A stretch of 64,000 bases of DNA from NCBI RefSeq assembly GCF_009905375.1, contig NC_133655.1, positions 39,773,593 to 39,837,592 of the forward strand. The letters are read 5' to 3'. This document shows, piece by piece, positions 39,286 to 53,700 of this stretch. The notes below the pieces were generated by a model that was not told the DNA's origin, ran no database searches, and saw only the letters and a program-made list of their open reading frames with translations. This DNA comes from Apium graveolens (taxonomy: Eukaryota; Streptophyta; Magnoliopsida; Apiales; Apiaceae). Position 1 is the stretch's first letter. Each line of letters begins with the position of its first letter. The translations under genes were made by a program, and so were the position numbers.

Positions 39286-42200
39286 ATGGCCAACTCACCA
39301 GATCACCAAGAAGAAGAAATTCCCACCCAAGACCCAGAAATAAACCCAGAAACCACTATGATGAGCATACTTGCTCAACTTTTGCAACAACCTGTGGCCC
39401 CAAAAGTTGGAAATTTCAAGCACTTTCAATCTATTCATCCTCCAGAGTTCTTAGGTTTGCCAGACCTGATTAAAGCGCAGTCGTGGTTGAGAGAGATGGA
39501 AAAAGCCTTTGAGTTAGAAGAAGTTAAGGATGATAAGAAAGCTCAGTACGCAAGTTATTATCTGAAAGATGAAGCAAGTTTCTGGTGGGGGTCGTCTAAG
39601 GCATTGTTGGAAGGAAAAGACTTATCTTGGGAGAAGTTTACCGAGATGTTTCTGGAAAAGTATTTGCCAAGCTATATGCAAGATCAGTTGGAGATGAAAT
39701 TCTTGGATCTTAGACAGGAGGAAATGTCGCTAGCAGAATATGAGGTGAAGTTTTCGGAATTGTCAAGGTTCGTACCTGAGTACATGAATACTGAAGTAAA
39801 GAAGGCTAAGAGGTTCCAGCAGGGACTTAAGCCGTGGATTAGGAGTCAAATAGCAATGTTGGAGATCAAGAACTATGCTGCATTGGTTCAGAAAGCAATG
39901 ATAGTGGAAGGTGAGCGGGAAGCTGCTCGAAGAGAAAATGAAGGAAGAAAGAGGAAGTTTGAAAGCTCTGAGCAAGAGAAAGGAAGCTCAAAGTTCAGAG
40001 GGAAGTTTGGGAAGAATGGTGGAGGTCAGAACCAAAAGTTCCAGAAGTTTAGACCCGGGAATGGAGCTCAGAAGAACCGTTTCCAGAAAGCTGGACAACC
40101 GGGAAAGGATAGCAGACCCCAGATGCAAGAATGAAGGAACTGTGGAAAGAGACACCCAGGGAGGTGTAATAAGCTAGACATAACATGTTTTAAGTGCAAC
40201 CAGAAGGGGCATTATTCTTCAGAATGTTCAAATGGAGTAAGGAAACCTGATTTGGCCTGTTTCAAGTGTGGCAAAGTGGGCCATATGGCTAGAAATTGTA
40301 AGGAGCGTGTGGAGAAGGCTAATGTTCTCAGAATTACTGGACCGCCGTCTCTCCCAGCACCATCAGCTCAACCCAGAGCTAGAACCTTTAACATGACAAT
40401 GAAAGACGCGGTGCAAGATGTGGACGTGGTAGCAGGTATGCTTGTTATAAACTCAGTAGAAGTACAAGTTTTGATGGATTCTGGAGCAACTAGATCTTTT
40501 ATCTCTGAAAGTATTCTTGATAAGTTAAATTGTGTTGCGTACCCTCTAGAGCCTAATTTGATTATAGAGGTAGCAAATCAAGAGAAAGTTGTTGTTAATA
40601 AGATTTGCCCTGATTGTGATGTGTCTATAGAAGGTCGACACTTTTCTGCTGACTTAATTCCTTTTAAGTTAGGAGAATTTGAGGTTATACTAGGAATGGA
40701 TTGGTTGTCAAACCATAAGGCGCAAATAGAATGTAAAAGTAAGAAAGTGAAGTTAAGAACCAAGGATGGTGAAGAAGTGATATTTAAAGGAAAGAGGCAA
40801 GAGAAGAAATTTCTAATGGCTATTGAGGCGAGAAGATTAATACGTCAAGGATGCGAAGTTTATTTGGCTAATGTCGTAGACGTGGAAAAAGAATCGGTAA
40901 AGATCGATGATATTCCGGTAGTAAGAGATTTTCCGGACGTGTTTCCTGATGAATTGCCTGGGCTACCTCCAGACAGAGAGATCGAGTTTACGATTGACTT
41001 GGCTCCTGGTACGGAACCAGTATCGAAAGCTCCCTATCGCATGGCGCCGGTTGAAATGAAGGAATTGGAAGCTCAGTTACAAGAGTTGTTGGACAAAGGA
41101 GTAATCCGACCGAGTGTATCCCCGTGGGGCGCACCGGTGTTGTTTGTAAAGAAAAAGGGTGGAAGCATGCGATTGTGTATCGATTATCGTGAGCTGAATA
41201 AGTTGATGACAAAGAATAAGTACCCTCTACCGCGGATCGATGATTTGTTCGACCAATTGAAAGAGCTTCGTGTTTTTCAAAAATTGATCTAAGATCTGGG
41301 TATCATCAATTAAAGATCAAAGAGGAAGATATACCCAAGACAGCGTTCCGAACAAGATACGGACACTATGAGTTTTTAGTGATGGCATTTGGCTTAACGA
41401 ATGTGCCAGCTGCATTTATGGATCTTATGAACAGAGTGTTCAAGCAGTGTTTGGACAAGTTCGTGATTGTGTTTATCGACGATATACTGATTTACTCCAA
41501 GATGGAAGAAGATCATAAGGAGCATTTGAGGATTTCCTTGGAAATTCTGCGAAAAGAGAAGGTGTATGCAAAGTTTTCAAAGTGTGAATTTTGGCTAAAG
41601 GAAGTGCAATTTCTTGGTCATGTAGTCAATAAAGAAGGAATTAAAGTGGACCCAGCCAAGATAGAAGCTGTAATGAATTGGGAAAGACCCAAGACTCCGA
41701 CGGAAGTCAGAAGTTTTCTTGGATTAGCCGGATACTATAGAAGATTTGTGCAAGATTTCTCAAAGATTGTCGTTCCGTTGACAAAGTTGACCAGAAAGAA
41801 TGAGAAGTTCGTTTGGACAGAAAAGTGTGAGGAAAGTTTCCAAGAGTTAAAGAAGAGATTGGTAACCGCCCCAGTGTTGGTATTACCAGATGATAAAGGG
41901 GAATTTGTGATATTCAGTGATGCTTCATATAAAGGACTTGGATGCGTGTTAATGCAACACGGGAAGGTAATAGCATATACGTCAAGGAAACTCAAGCCGC
42001 ATGAGCAAAAGTATCCAACGCACGATTTGGAATTGGCAGCAATTATATTTGCCCTTAATATTTGGAGGCATTATTTGTACGGGGAAATGTGCGAGATTTA
42101 CGGACCATAAGAGTTTAAAGTATATCTTTACTCAGAAAGAACTGAATATGCGACAAAGAAGGTGGTTGAAATTGATCAAAGATTATGATTGTGCGATAAA

Positions 42201-43791
42201 CTATCATCCTGGAAAGGCAAATATGGTAGCTGATGCTTTAAGTCGAAAGGAAAGGTTAAATATGTTAACGTCATCGGAAGAATTAATCAAGGACTTTGAA
42301 AAAATGGAAATAGAGGTGCAGACTCCAGAATGTGGAGATGAAGTTATTTATGCAATGCTGTTTCAACCTAAAATTTTGGAAAAGATTCGATGCTATCAAG
42401 AGCAAGTGATGAATCGCAAAAGGAATAAGTTGACGGGAGAAGAAATTAAAGCTCAAAAGGATGGAAAAGGGATATACCGTGTTAACTCACGTATTTGGAT
42501 ACCTAATATTGTGGAACTAAAGCACGGGATTTTGCAAGAAGCGCATAACTCGAGATTTTTAATTCACCTTGGGAGTACGAAGATGTACCAGGATTTAAAA
42601 GAAAATTATTGGTGGCCAAACATGAAAAAGGAAATTGCGGAATGGATGAGTAAATGTTACACGTGCCAAAGAGTTAAAGTGGAACATCAAAGGCCAAGCG
42701 GATTGCTTCAGCCACTGGACATACCTGAATGGAAATGGGAACATATCGCGATGGATTTCGTGGTAGGATTACCTAAAACCAAGTCAAATCACGATGCAAT
42801 TTGGGTGGTAATCGATCGGTTGACAAAGTTAGCACATTTCTTGCCGATAAACGAAAGGTTTTCATTAGAGAAGTTGGTCAAATTATATCTGGATGAGATC
42901 GTGATGCGTCATGGAGTTCCTGTATCTATCGTGTATGATAGAGATCCAAGGTTTAATTCGAGATTTTGGTGACAATTCCATGATCATTTGGGAATGAAGT
43001 TGAAAATAAGTACGGCATATCATCCGCAGATAGACGGACAAAGTGAAAGGACAATTCAGACGATTGAAGACATGTTGCGAACCTGTATAATAGATTTCAA
43101 AGGAAATTGGGACGATCATTTGCCCTTAATTGAGTTTTCCTACAACAACAGTTATCACGCAAGTATTGGCATGCCACCTTATGAAGCGTTGTATGGAAGA
43201 AAGTGTAGATCCCCTACTTATTGGGACGAAGTTGGCGAGCGCAAGTTAATTGGCCCAGAGCTAGTTCAACAAATGAAGGAAAAGGTTGAAATGATACGAA
43301 AGAGATTAATTGCAGCTCAAGACCGACAGGCAAAGTACGCGAATCAAGAACGAAAAGATGAGCAATTTGAAACTGGAGACAAATTCTTGTTGAAGATATC
43401 TCCTTGGAAAGGTTTAACTCGATTTGGAAAGAAAGGAAAGTTGAGTCCAAGGTACATTGGACCATTTGAAGTATTGCGACAAGTTGGGAAAGTGGCGTAT
43501 GAATTGGCGCTGCCGCCGCAAATGCAACATCTGCATAATGTGTTTCATGTATCTCTCCTAAAAAAGTATAATACTGATGCAAGCCATATGATCGAGTTGG
43601 AACCAGTGGAAATCCAACCAGATTTATCCTATGTAGAACAACCAGTGCGAATTTTGGACCGAAAAGAAAGGTCGCTTAGAAATAAAGTTGTACCTCTAGT
43701 TAGAATGTTGTGGAGAAATCCGTTAGTAGAAGAATTGACTTGGGAATTAGAAAGCGAAATGAAAGAAAAGTATCCCCATCTGTTTGCTTAG
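39286..43791 (+). pseudogene. Tekay-G gag-pol, two nonsense and two frameshift lesions
   Basis: Gag starts at ATG 39286 (MANSPDHQEEE) with the usual gag core (YYLKDEASFWW, FLEKYLPSYM). A TGA at 40132 replaces the first Cys of the first zinc-knuckle module. The frame continues with [14 protein letters not shown] and [14 protein letters not shown], protease [11 protein letters not shown] and RT up to 41263, where one missing base shifts the frame inside the LKGA.CFSK block. RT goes on with [10 protein letters not shown] and RNase H with [12 protein letters not shown]. Near 42100 a second shift (two bases missing in the CEIYTDHKS block) occurs. Integrase ([16 protein letters not shown]) is cut by TGA at 42970, probably a former CGA Arg. 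It ends at 43791 after a chromodomain-like tail ([23 protein letters not shown]). Close to intact, but not functional as it stands. Confidence 0.92.
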
Positions 43792-43818
43792 ATTAGATTC
43801 TGGGGACAAAATCCTTTT

Positions 43819-43831
43819 AAGGAGGGTAGAT
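43819..43831 (+). other. Polypurine tract of Tekay-G
   Basis: AAGGAGGGTAGAT directly precedes TGTAACGACTG at 43832. It contains two pyrimidines and so is somewhat degraded. Confidence 0.8.
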
Positions 43832-46800
43832 TGTAACGACTGAGAATTTTGTGTCGTAATTAAGAAAATAAAGTATGTGTTATGTGATGAGATTATAATT
43901 ATGTGACTAAGTGTTGATTATTTGTCTTATCTGTATACTAGAGTTTAGGAGCGTGAATAAAAATGTTCCAATTTAAAGAGTCATCTTAGAATTTAAGCTT
44001 GGTGTCGGGCCGTCAGGTAGAACGGAACCCAACCTAATATGGAAATTAAATAATATAAAATGAGAGTTATATGTGAAGTGAATGAATAAAGTATTTCGTC
44101 TTAAGAGACGTGTTGATTGGAAAAGATAATGAGAAGCGTAATCGAAATGCTGAGCGTCGGGCCGTCAGGCTGAACGTGACCCGAGTCGTTATGTGACTAT
44201 ATGTGTGTGATTGCTTGACTGTGTGCATGACTATGTGTTATGTGTCAATTTTGTGAATTTTAAAGGAATTACGTGATTTAAGTAAAGGTTCAATTAACCT
44301 TCGCGCATTTTTATAAAATCATCCGAGAAGGATAAAAACATGGGATTTGTTTTGTTACCTTCGTAATGATCCTAGAGACTTTTTAAAATTAATAAGTGAA
44401 TTTGATTGTTGATCTTTGCATTTTTAAATCAATTTTATGTGGAAATTGTATTTATTAAAGCAAGTTTGCGAAATTCATATAAAATCAACCGTTCGCTCAA
44501 ATTCTTATTATAAGTAATGGATAAAAAGCTAATTTCGAGACCTACGTGTTAAAATTGTCATTTTCAATAATCCTCGACTTTCCAAGAGAGAAATATTTTT
44601 ATTTTGAATTTCGTTGCATTTGAGTAAAAAGAGAAAGAAAGTGCAAATTAAAAAGGGAGTTATTAGATTACCATTTTGCCCTTGTGTTGGTGGAGTATAA
44701 ATTACTCCTTCCTCCCTATTCTCTTCTTTCTTTTGCGTGCACTCACTCTTTTCTCTCCTCTTTTTCTTTCACTCTCTCTCTCTTACTCGAACAACTCTCT
44801 CTCGGCTCTCTCTTCAATCTCTCTCGGTATACCTCCTTTTTCCTTGATCAAACTCATCAATCATCCCTAATTCTTCTTGCTAAACACTTATGTATAGGTA
44901 GAAGTATGTGCATGTGTATGATTAGGCTTGCATGCCGAAGTGTGTGTGTGTTTTTGGGTTCGGTTTTGAGCCAAGAACCGAGGGCTTGCTTGATTAGTTT
45001 GTATCCTATGATTATTGTGCTGAAATCAGTTTGCATGTGGTGTTGATGCAGTTCTTTTGAGAAATCGGGGGTTTCGTGGTTGGACACCCTCGAATGAGGG
45101 CACCACCGTGAAGCCACCGCCACCGGTGATGAACTCTGGTGAACCGATGGTTAGCTATGATGTTAAAAACTGAGCTCTAGAACCTTAAGATCACTTATTT
45201 ATGTTTGCATGTGGTGTTTTGATTAAAAGGCCGAATGGCCCTTATTATTTTAAGGAAATCAAGTTGATTATATTGAAATGCATGAGTCATTGATTTGATA
45301 TTGAAATACAGGTGGATTTGTGATTCATGGATTAAGAATATCAAGTTGCATGATTGTTTTTGAAAAAGGCCGAATGGTTTTAATCTTTAAAGTTAATTGA
45401 TTTGAATTAACTTGTTTAAAATGATGATGGATTGTTATTAGATTAAAAAGGAATGAAATTATTGTTGCATGCTAAGTTTAGGTTCGAATTTTTGTGTTAA
45501 TAAGAAAGGAAATTGATTTTTGTGAGATAATTTTGGTAAACACTAAGTATAAATGGCCTAAAAGTGATTGCATGCTAGTTTTAAAGAGGAGCAAGATGTG
45601 CATGTCATTGATTTGTCCTTAAGAAGTAAAATTGAGTTTTTCCGAATTAAATTAAGTTAAAAAGGGACTAATTTGATGAATGAATGGATGCATGTTGTGA
45701 TTTAGGTGAAAATCGATTGTGTTAAGAAACTTAGTTGGCTTACTTGATAAAGATAAAGTGTTTGATATCATGACAAGTTAAAATTGAATTGCATGCGCGC
45801 AAGTATGTATGATTTGGCTCGAATTTTTTATGATTAAAATGAAGAAGGATGATACTTTAATAGCTTTGAATGAGTTGTGTGTATGTATGTGAGTTAAAGT
45901 GAGAATTTGGTTAATTTTGTGTGATAAGGCCGAATAGGCCATAAGGAATGAAAGTCAAATTACTTGGTTTTTATGATTAAAAGGATGATTGAAAGTGTAT
46001 AAGTAAATATTTAGGAATTTGTTGCTTGATTATAGTATGTGGCTGGAATTAAGGAGCAAAAGAAAAGGGAACTAAGTTGGTTGTGGATAGGTCTTGTACT
46101 CGTAAAAGAGTCGTGTTAGTTTGATTTGAGAATTAGCCAATGTCAAGTGAGTACGCTTTGATTGCTAAGTATATAAGGATATAAAAGCTACGAGAAAGGA
46201 TTATGCTATGTGCTAAGTGATATGTGCTTATATGTATAAGCTATATTCGTATGCTCGAGTCAAGGATATAATCGAGTTATCGTATAGTGTGATCGTTCCG
46301 GGAACGAGAGTTGGGAATCTAATTAAGATTTTGGTTTTATTGTAGATTCGGAGTGTGAGGGCATTCAGGCTAGGAAAGGAAATGATTTACTAGGTGGCAG
46401 TAGTTCAACCCTTAGGAAAGCAAATTCAGGCAAGTAACTCTAATTACTTGTGTAAATGATTATAAAGGAAATGTTGTTCATACCATGTAGAGTATTGAAC
46501 TGTTTAAGCATGAAACCCTTGTTTTATGAGACCCATGTTTTATGAAACCCTGTTATTGATTTAAAGAATCCATGTTCTTGATAACCTGTTATTGATAAGC
46601 CTATTGATTTCACTCATTGATAACCTGACCTTTCTGTTCAAGTTACCTATAATGCCATGAATCATATTGAACCTATTGATTATCTTGGTTAACCCTGTTT
46701 AATGATATTCTGTTTCTCTTGATCACCCTATTGATCCCTAAATCAATGTTTATCCTTCTAATTTGGTGCCTTGTTATCCTTGACACAGAATTTTTGTGAA

Positions 46801-47972
46801 TTGTTCCTTGCGTATCTTTGATTCACACCCTGAACTTCGTTTCTTTAAAATCTGATTTAAGAATGAGTTTCGACTTGAAAGAGTCCGAATGATTTCAAAT
46901 GCTTGGTAATGATAAAATGAATTTTAGAAAACCTATTTGTTTTTCCAACTCAAGGTTTTCCAAATGAATTCCTGATGGATTGGATTGAGATGTAAGAGAC
47001 TAGTGGGACTAGTCCAGTCATGGTAAGAGGCTAGTGGGACTAGTCCAATTTAAGGCTGAAATTATGCCGATTGGTACCTTAAAGACCGGAATGGAGGTCG
47101 ATACGGGCTGATCACCCGTATATAATGAAATGGAAAGATAAAGTGATCCAATCAAGGGTTCTAATTGATTATTTAAAAGGGAACTGAAACTTTTATTCAG
47201 TAAATTGATTTTGGAAATGAAAATGGTTTATATTGCCTTGAAAAGATTTGATTATGTTATTGTGGACCTTAAAGCTCGAGAACCCTGATTCTTGAAATTG
47301 TTGATCATATGATTGATTCTATCTTGAAATACTGTTGCTTTCCTCTATCGAAAGATCTATTTTGATCCTATAATGATTTGTAATGAATGTCGGTTTTTGT
47401 CCTGTTTCGAGCCTTGTTTCTTGAAAGCCCTACTATTCTTCAGATACCTTTCCTTATCCCAGAAAAAAAAATGGAAATCTGCCACCTAGATTAATTAAAG
47501 TAGAATGCCCTAGTTGGTTCAAAGTATATTGAGATTTGATATTGTAGAACTACTATATACTTACTTGCTGAGTTTTATACTCATTTGTTTTGTCTTAATC
47601 TAACCATGGCAGTTAAGCAAGAAGATGGCCAGGCTTAGGCGCACTGCTCGTAAGAGCGTACCTGGTGGTCCCTACCGTGTTGAGGGCTTCCGGTTGCCAG
47701 AGCAGGTAGTGGTTTTTATGAGTGAGCTCGCGCCTAGAAAGAGGTGTATAAAGATACACTGGGTTATCTGTCGGTTCCCAGCCGGAATCGATATTGATTA
47801 TTTAATAATATTTTGGGTTTGTAAGTTATATCTTGTGATTGGTAGTTGTAATCTTGTCTCATACTTATCATGTTGATCCTGTTAGTAGTTAATTGGGGTT
47901 TATGCATATTTATTTATTAGATTAGAGGTGTGTGAGTCCTCATTCCCTAACCCCGAGATTGAGGGCGTCACA
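43832..47972 (+). repeat. Tekay-G 3' LTR, 4,141 bp
   Basis: Matches 33777-38001 throughout, apart from scattered substitutions and two gaps. The H3-tail-like exon is kept at 47613-47705 with the same ATG, the same first 22 residues and the same CAG/GTAGTG donor; here the acceptor is a better CATGGCAG. ORFs at 44676-45046 are CT-tract translations. Confidence 0.95.
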
Positions 47973-47977
47973 TAAGG

Positions 47978-50733
47978 TTACTGAGTATAACTTGCATAGG
48001 GTTCCACATCACAATTACTTGGTATATTAGCATGGTATGACTTTTAAATTACTTGCATAGAAATCTCCAAGCAAAGTTAAACTACTTGCAATAGATACTT
48101 GAGGGTTCATGGCTTTTGCATATAATACAAAAGATAGATTTAAAACCACTTGGATCATATATATCAAGGTGATTTAGAATACTCGCATCATATATAAAAG
48201 CTAGGCTAACACTATCTTGCAGTATAAACAAAAAGGTAGGTTGAAACTCTTGCCTTGAGAAAGGCTTGACTTGACTGGCAGGTGGGAGCAACTGGAGCTT
48301 CACTCAACTTTAATGGCAAGTTTACCCTCGTCTAGAGAGCCTACACAAAATAATAATATCCTCATTATAATTTATACTCACTAACTTAACCTAATTATAA
48401 ACCGAAATTACGCACATTGGCACTTATGCCTATATACACATAAACACTTATAATTACCTTATAAGCATAATAGTTCACATAGCCACTCATGTTCACATAG
48501 CATATTTAAGTACATAATAATATATTCATACACACTATATTGCATCACTAGGCTTGGATGATCTCACTCCACTTACTCAAGTCACTTAGTTATGCTAAAC
48601 TAGCCAAAACTCTTAATATCGTCCTCATAACTCGAAGTGCCTTTTCTAAACCATCAAGTTCTTATGGACCCTGACTTAGTCCTTACACTCTACTGACCTC
48701 ATACTATCTTACAACTATGGAGGTCAACCTAGGCCTCACTCATAAGTGCCCTAAAACTAAAGGTTAAGTGATTTTGCTCATTATAGTGATTTTAGGGTGA
48801 CACCAATGGGTTTATGAGTACAATTGACACACTTACACTTCAAGTTTACCTCTCCAACTTCTACACTAGACTCTTCTGACCATGAGGCAACTCTCAAACT
48901 TGGTGTGGATCAAGGGACTAGCTTGGGCCTATCTGGGCCTAAGCTTAAAGTCCAGTTTTCCCTGTTTTATGGACAGAAAAGTGTCCTGTTTTGCACTAAC
49001 TTATGACACATGATTCTAACTCAATTCCTATTAAATATGGCTGGAAAAACTCCTCTGACACTCCCTCTAACTAGGGCTAACCAAGTCCTAGTGAGGGCAT
49101 ACCCATGACATGGTCAAAACTCCTCATTTCTAAGTTGCAACAAAACTGTCCCCTGCTGAATAAATTCTACATTTTGGTGTGTGAACCTCACTAAATGGTT
49201 GGGTTTCTCTAATTTGTGACTTCTAGACTCAATTATACCCCAGTCTTAACTCCCCGTTGCTTGGGCCTAAAATTTCCTAAGAAATGCCCATTCAAAATCA
49301 ATACATAACTCACATGCAAATCTGGAAAAAAATTCAGGATTCTATCCTAACCTTTCCACCTTAAGTCCCCCTTTAAAACCATGAATTAAATATCAACCAA
49401 GGAAAATTTACTACTATAAGACTCTAAAATAAGGCCTCAACCAATAATGTAGATCATCCTTGCCCTATAGTACCAACATGCAAAATAAAACTTAACATGC
49501 AACTCAAGATGATCACTAAATCAAGTTCGACTAAACAAGAGGGTTATTAGCACATAAATTTGACTTAAAATACTTAACTACTTCAAAAGATAATGCACAC
49601 TACCTTTTAACAACTAAGATCAACCATAATATCAAGGAAACAATTCGTTTTAAGCACATATAAGGTCGAATTAACACAAACTAAGCATGCATTTACATTT
49701 TCGAAAAGAAGAACATATATAACATGATTATACTTGAAAATAATGCCCTATCTCTAACATGCAAAGTAGAATATGACTTTACAACTAAAGATCAGTAGCA
49801 TGCAAAGGTTTTAAAATAGTTTTATTCATAGAAATACTTAGTTTACGCACATAAAAAGTATATCTCATAGAGAACTCTTTAATTCATATGAATTAAGAGT
49901 TTCTCTTTGGAGATCACATAAAATCATGACATGCAAGCATTAAACTTCATCTTCTAAGCATGGAACTTCTTGTAAAGTGTATATTATATGAATGGGAAAT
50001 GGAATTACACTAGAATGGCAAGGATTTGATGAAGAAAAAATTGAAGGGAATGGGGGAAGGGGCTTCGGACGAATGAAGAAAAAGAGAGGGGAAAGAGAGA
50101 AAATTTGAGAGTGAAAATGATGAGCTTCAGTGGAGTATGGTTTTGGGTTAACTCCTCTCTTTATGGTTCATCATGCACTAATTCAATAGTGGAATTTGGA
50201 ATGTACTAAAGTGCCCTTCTCCAATAACCAAGCAAAAATGCATGCAAGGGTAGTTTAGTCTTTTGGTGGATAGAAGAAGGTTAGTGGGGTATGAATTGTC
50301 TCTTATGCCCTTTAAATTAAATTGGAGGGTATTTTCATCCATGGGAAACTAAGTAATTTGCAATTTAGAAATCAACTAATTTATATAAAACAATTTTTAT
50401 AAATATAAATGCACCTCCATAAATCACAAAATAAATATCATAAAATAGCTTATGATTTTAGAAATTTAATGATATAAAATTTGAAAGTTTATTGTTAAAA
50501 GATTTTTAAAATTGATTTTTTATACAAAATGAAGTACCTTTAATTATCATTTAAAAATACTAAATGATAAGATTTTCTTTTCAATTTTTTTTATATAAAC
50601 TAATACATTAAACACTTAGTTTATAGGCACTCAGTCATATAGATCATCCATATTTATAATTCCACACAATTTAAATTTTAATTATATACACACAATTATA
50701 TATATATAGGGTTTAGAAATACCGGTCGTAACC
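47978..50733 (-). repeat. Tekay-F 3' LTR, 5' portion
   Basis: Reverse-strand counterpart of the Tekay-D LTR (about 28,678-31,650). It has the GC-type donor-like AAG/GCAAGA on the minus strand at 48254/48253, the purine-rich block near 50,030-50,110 and AT-rich sequence to 50,733. No gene seen. The polypurine tract (50734-50747, minus strand AAATGGGGAGAGGA) adjoins its start. Confidence 0.88.
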
Positions 50734-50767
50734 TCCTCTCCCCATTTAAGGATTCTGTCCTGAGAAT

Positions 50768-53700
50768 CTAGGAGAATAAATGAGGATACCGGCTACACAT
50801 ATCCGACTCTAGTTCCCACGTTGAATCTTCAACCTTTAGATTTCTCCAAAGTACTCTTACCAACTTGACCTACTTATTTCTAAGACTCTTCTCTTGCCAA
50901 TCGAGTATTTTGACAGGTTGCTCCACAAATGACAGGTCTACCTGAATCTCTATAGGTTCATATTCTTTCACATGGTTGGCATCGGGACTATACTTCTTAA
51001 GTAATAACACATGAAACACGTTATGCACATGTTGATACTGAGGCGGTAAAGCTAATTTATAGGCCACCTTCCCTACTTGACCCAAAACTTCAAAAGGACC
51101 AATATATCTAGGTGCTAACTTCCCTTTCTTGCCAAATCTAGACAATCCTTTCCTCGGTGATACTTTCAGCAATACGGCTTCACCTACTTAGAATCTGATA
51201 TCCTTACGTGTCGAGTCTGCATACTTTCTTTGCCTAACTTGAGCAGCAAGTAATCTCTTCTGAATAAATTTGACTGTCTCATGCATTTGTTACACCAATT
51301 CTGGGCCTAAAATCTTTCTTTCTCCCACTTCATCCCAGCTGGTTGGTGATCTGCATTTCCGTCCGTATAAATCTTCGTATGGTGGCATGCCAATACTAAT
51401 GTGATAGCTGTTGTTATAGGAGAATTCTACCAAGGGCAGGTGGTCGTCCCAATTTCCCACAAAATCAATCGCACAGCTACGCAACATGTCTTCAATTGTT
51501 TGAATTGTCCTCTCGCTTTGACCATCAGTCTGCGGATGATACGACGTACTCATATTCAACTTGGTTCCAAGTATTTTTTGAAATTGCTTCCAGAATCTCG
51601 AGTTAAATCGTGGATCTCTGTCCGAAACTATAGATACAGGTACGCCATGTCGTAATACGATTTCACACACATATAGGTGGACCAATCTGTCCAATGAAGA
51701 CCTCTCGTTAATTATAATAAAATGTGCCGACTTCGTAAGGCGATCAATTATAACCCATATAGCGTCATGTTCGGATTTTGTTCGTGGTAATCCTACTATA
51801 AAGTCCATGGCAATGTTTTCCCACTTCCATTCTGGAATCTTTAAAGGATGAATAATCCACTTAGTCTTTGATGTCCTGCCTTTACTTTCTGACAAGTATA
51901 GCACCTCGCAACCCATTCTGCTACTTCTCATTTCATATTTGGCCACCAAAAGTTCTGCTTCAAGTCTTGGTACATCTTGGTGCTTTCCGGATGGATTGAA
52001 AATCTAGAATTATGAGCTTCTTGCAATATCTCATTCTTCAATTCAGTCACATGAGGAATCCAAATTCTTGAGGAAAACTTTAATATACCTTGTTCATCCC
52101 TTTGAGTACAAATCTCTTCTCCGGTCAGTTGATTATTCTCCTGTTTCATCACTTCTTTCTCACATTTTTTTATCTTTTCTAACAATGATGGCTGAAAAGT
52201 CATAGTACGACAAATCTCCTCAGCTTTTCTGCTAACACACAATTTTAATTCAAATCTCTTAATTTCTCCAGTTAATTCCTTTAATACCGCTGCCATATTC
52301 AACCTCTCTTTCCTACTCAAAGCATCAGCTACCACATTTTCCTTTCTCGGATGATAATTTATCGAGCAATCATAGTCCTTAATTAATTCCAACCATCTCA
52401 TTTGCCTCATATTGAGCTCCTTTCTCCGTGTAGATATACTTCAAACTCTTGTGAAAATATACTTCAAACTCTTGTGAAAATATACTTCAAACTCTTGTGA
52501 TCCGTGTAGATCTCACACCTTTCTCTGTAAAGGAAATGTCTCCAGATCTTAAGTGCAAATAATATAGCGGGTAATTCCAAGTCATGTGTAGGATACTTTA
52601 ATTCATGTGGTTTTAACTGTATTGACACATACGCAATCACCTTGTTGTGTTACATTAGCACGCAACCCAGGCCCTTATGTGAAACATCACTGAAAATCAC
52701 AAAGTGTCCTTGATCGTCTAGTAATACTAGTACCGGAGCTGTAACCAACCTCTATTTTAATTCTTGAAAACTATCTTCACATTCTGTATTCCATTCAAAT
52801 TTCTGATTCTTCCTAGTTAACTTAGTCAATGGCGTGGCAATTTTCGAGAAATCTTTAACAAACCTTCTATAATATCCCGCTAATCCTACAAACTTTGCAC
52901 TTCCGTAGGTGTCCTTGGTCTCTCCCAACTCATAATTTCCTCAATCTTTTTCCGGATCCACTTTGACTCCTTCATTTCCAATAACATGTCCGAAAAATTG
53001 AACTTCTTTTAACCAGAACTCATACTTAGAAAATTTGGCATACAACTTCTCTTGTCGGAGTATCTCCAATGCTAACCATAGATGCTGCATATGTTCTTGT
53101 TCTGACTTTGAATATATAAGAATATCATCAATGAATACCACTACAAACGTGTCCAAATACTTTTTAAATACCCGGTTCATCAGATCCATAAATGTTGCAG
53201 GAGCATTAGTCAACCCAAAAGGCATTACTAAGAATTCATAATGTCCAAATCTTGTCCTGAATGCTGTCTTCGGGATGTCATCTTCTTTGATCTTCAATTG
53301 ATGGTATCCTGACCTTAAATCAATCTTGGAAAAACATTTAGCTCCTTTCAGCTGATCAAATAAATCATCTATCCTTGGTAGCGGGTAACGGTTCTTAAAC
53401 GTCATCTTATTCAACTCCCGATAGTCTATGCATAACCTCATGCTTCCATCCTTCTTGAATAGAACAGGTGCTCCCTATGGTGACGTACTTGGCCGTATCA
53501 CTCCTTTGTCCAACAATTCCTGTAGCTGGCTCACCAACTCTTTCATTTCTGCTGGTGCCATTCTATAAGGTGCCTTCAAAACTGGTTCCGTGCCTGGAGC
53601 AAGGTTGATCTCAAACTCAATCTGTCGATCGGGCGGTAAACCTGGTAGTTCATCTGGAAATATATCTGGAAATTCGTTGACTACGGGGATATCTTCCATG

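Larger units (their letters stand above)
33777..47972 (+). mobile_element. Tekay-G: near-complete chromovirus element, 14.2 kb, plus strand
   Basis: LTRs of 4,225 bp (33777-38001) and 4,141 bp (43832-47972) start TGTAACGACTGAG and end GTCACA, with TSD TAAGG on both sides. It has a primer site (38005), a leader ORF (38244-38738), gag-pol (39286-43791) and a polypurine tract (43819-43831). The LTRs differ by roughly 2-3% in the first 380 bp by eye, plus two larger gaps in the 3' copy: about 54 bp (34129-34183 of the 5' copy) and about 37 bp (near 36075-36120). Gag-pol carries two nonsense codons and two frameshifts. It is a different LTR family from Tekay-D/F but of the same pol lineage. Confidence 0.95.

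Noticed and set aside
39222..40177. Overlapping ORFs at 39222-39473 and 39911-40177
   Set aside because: Alternative frames of Tekay-G gag without recognisable motifs.
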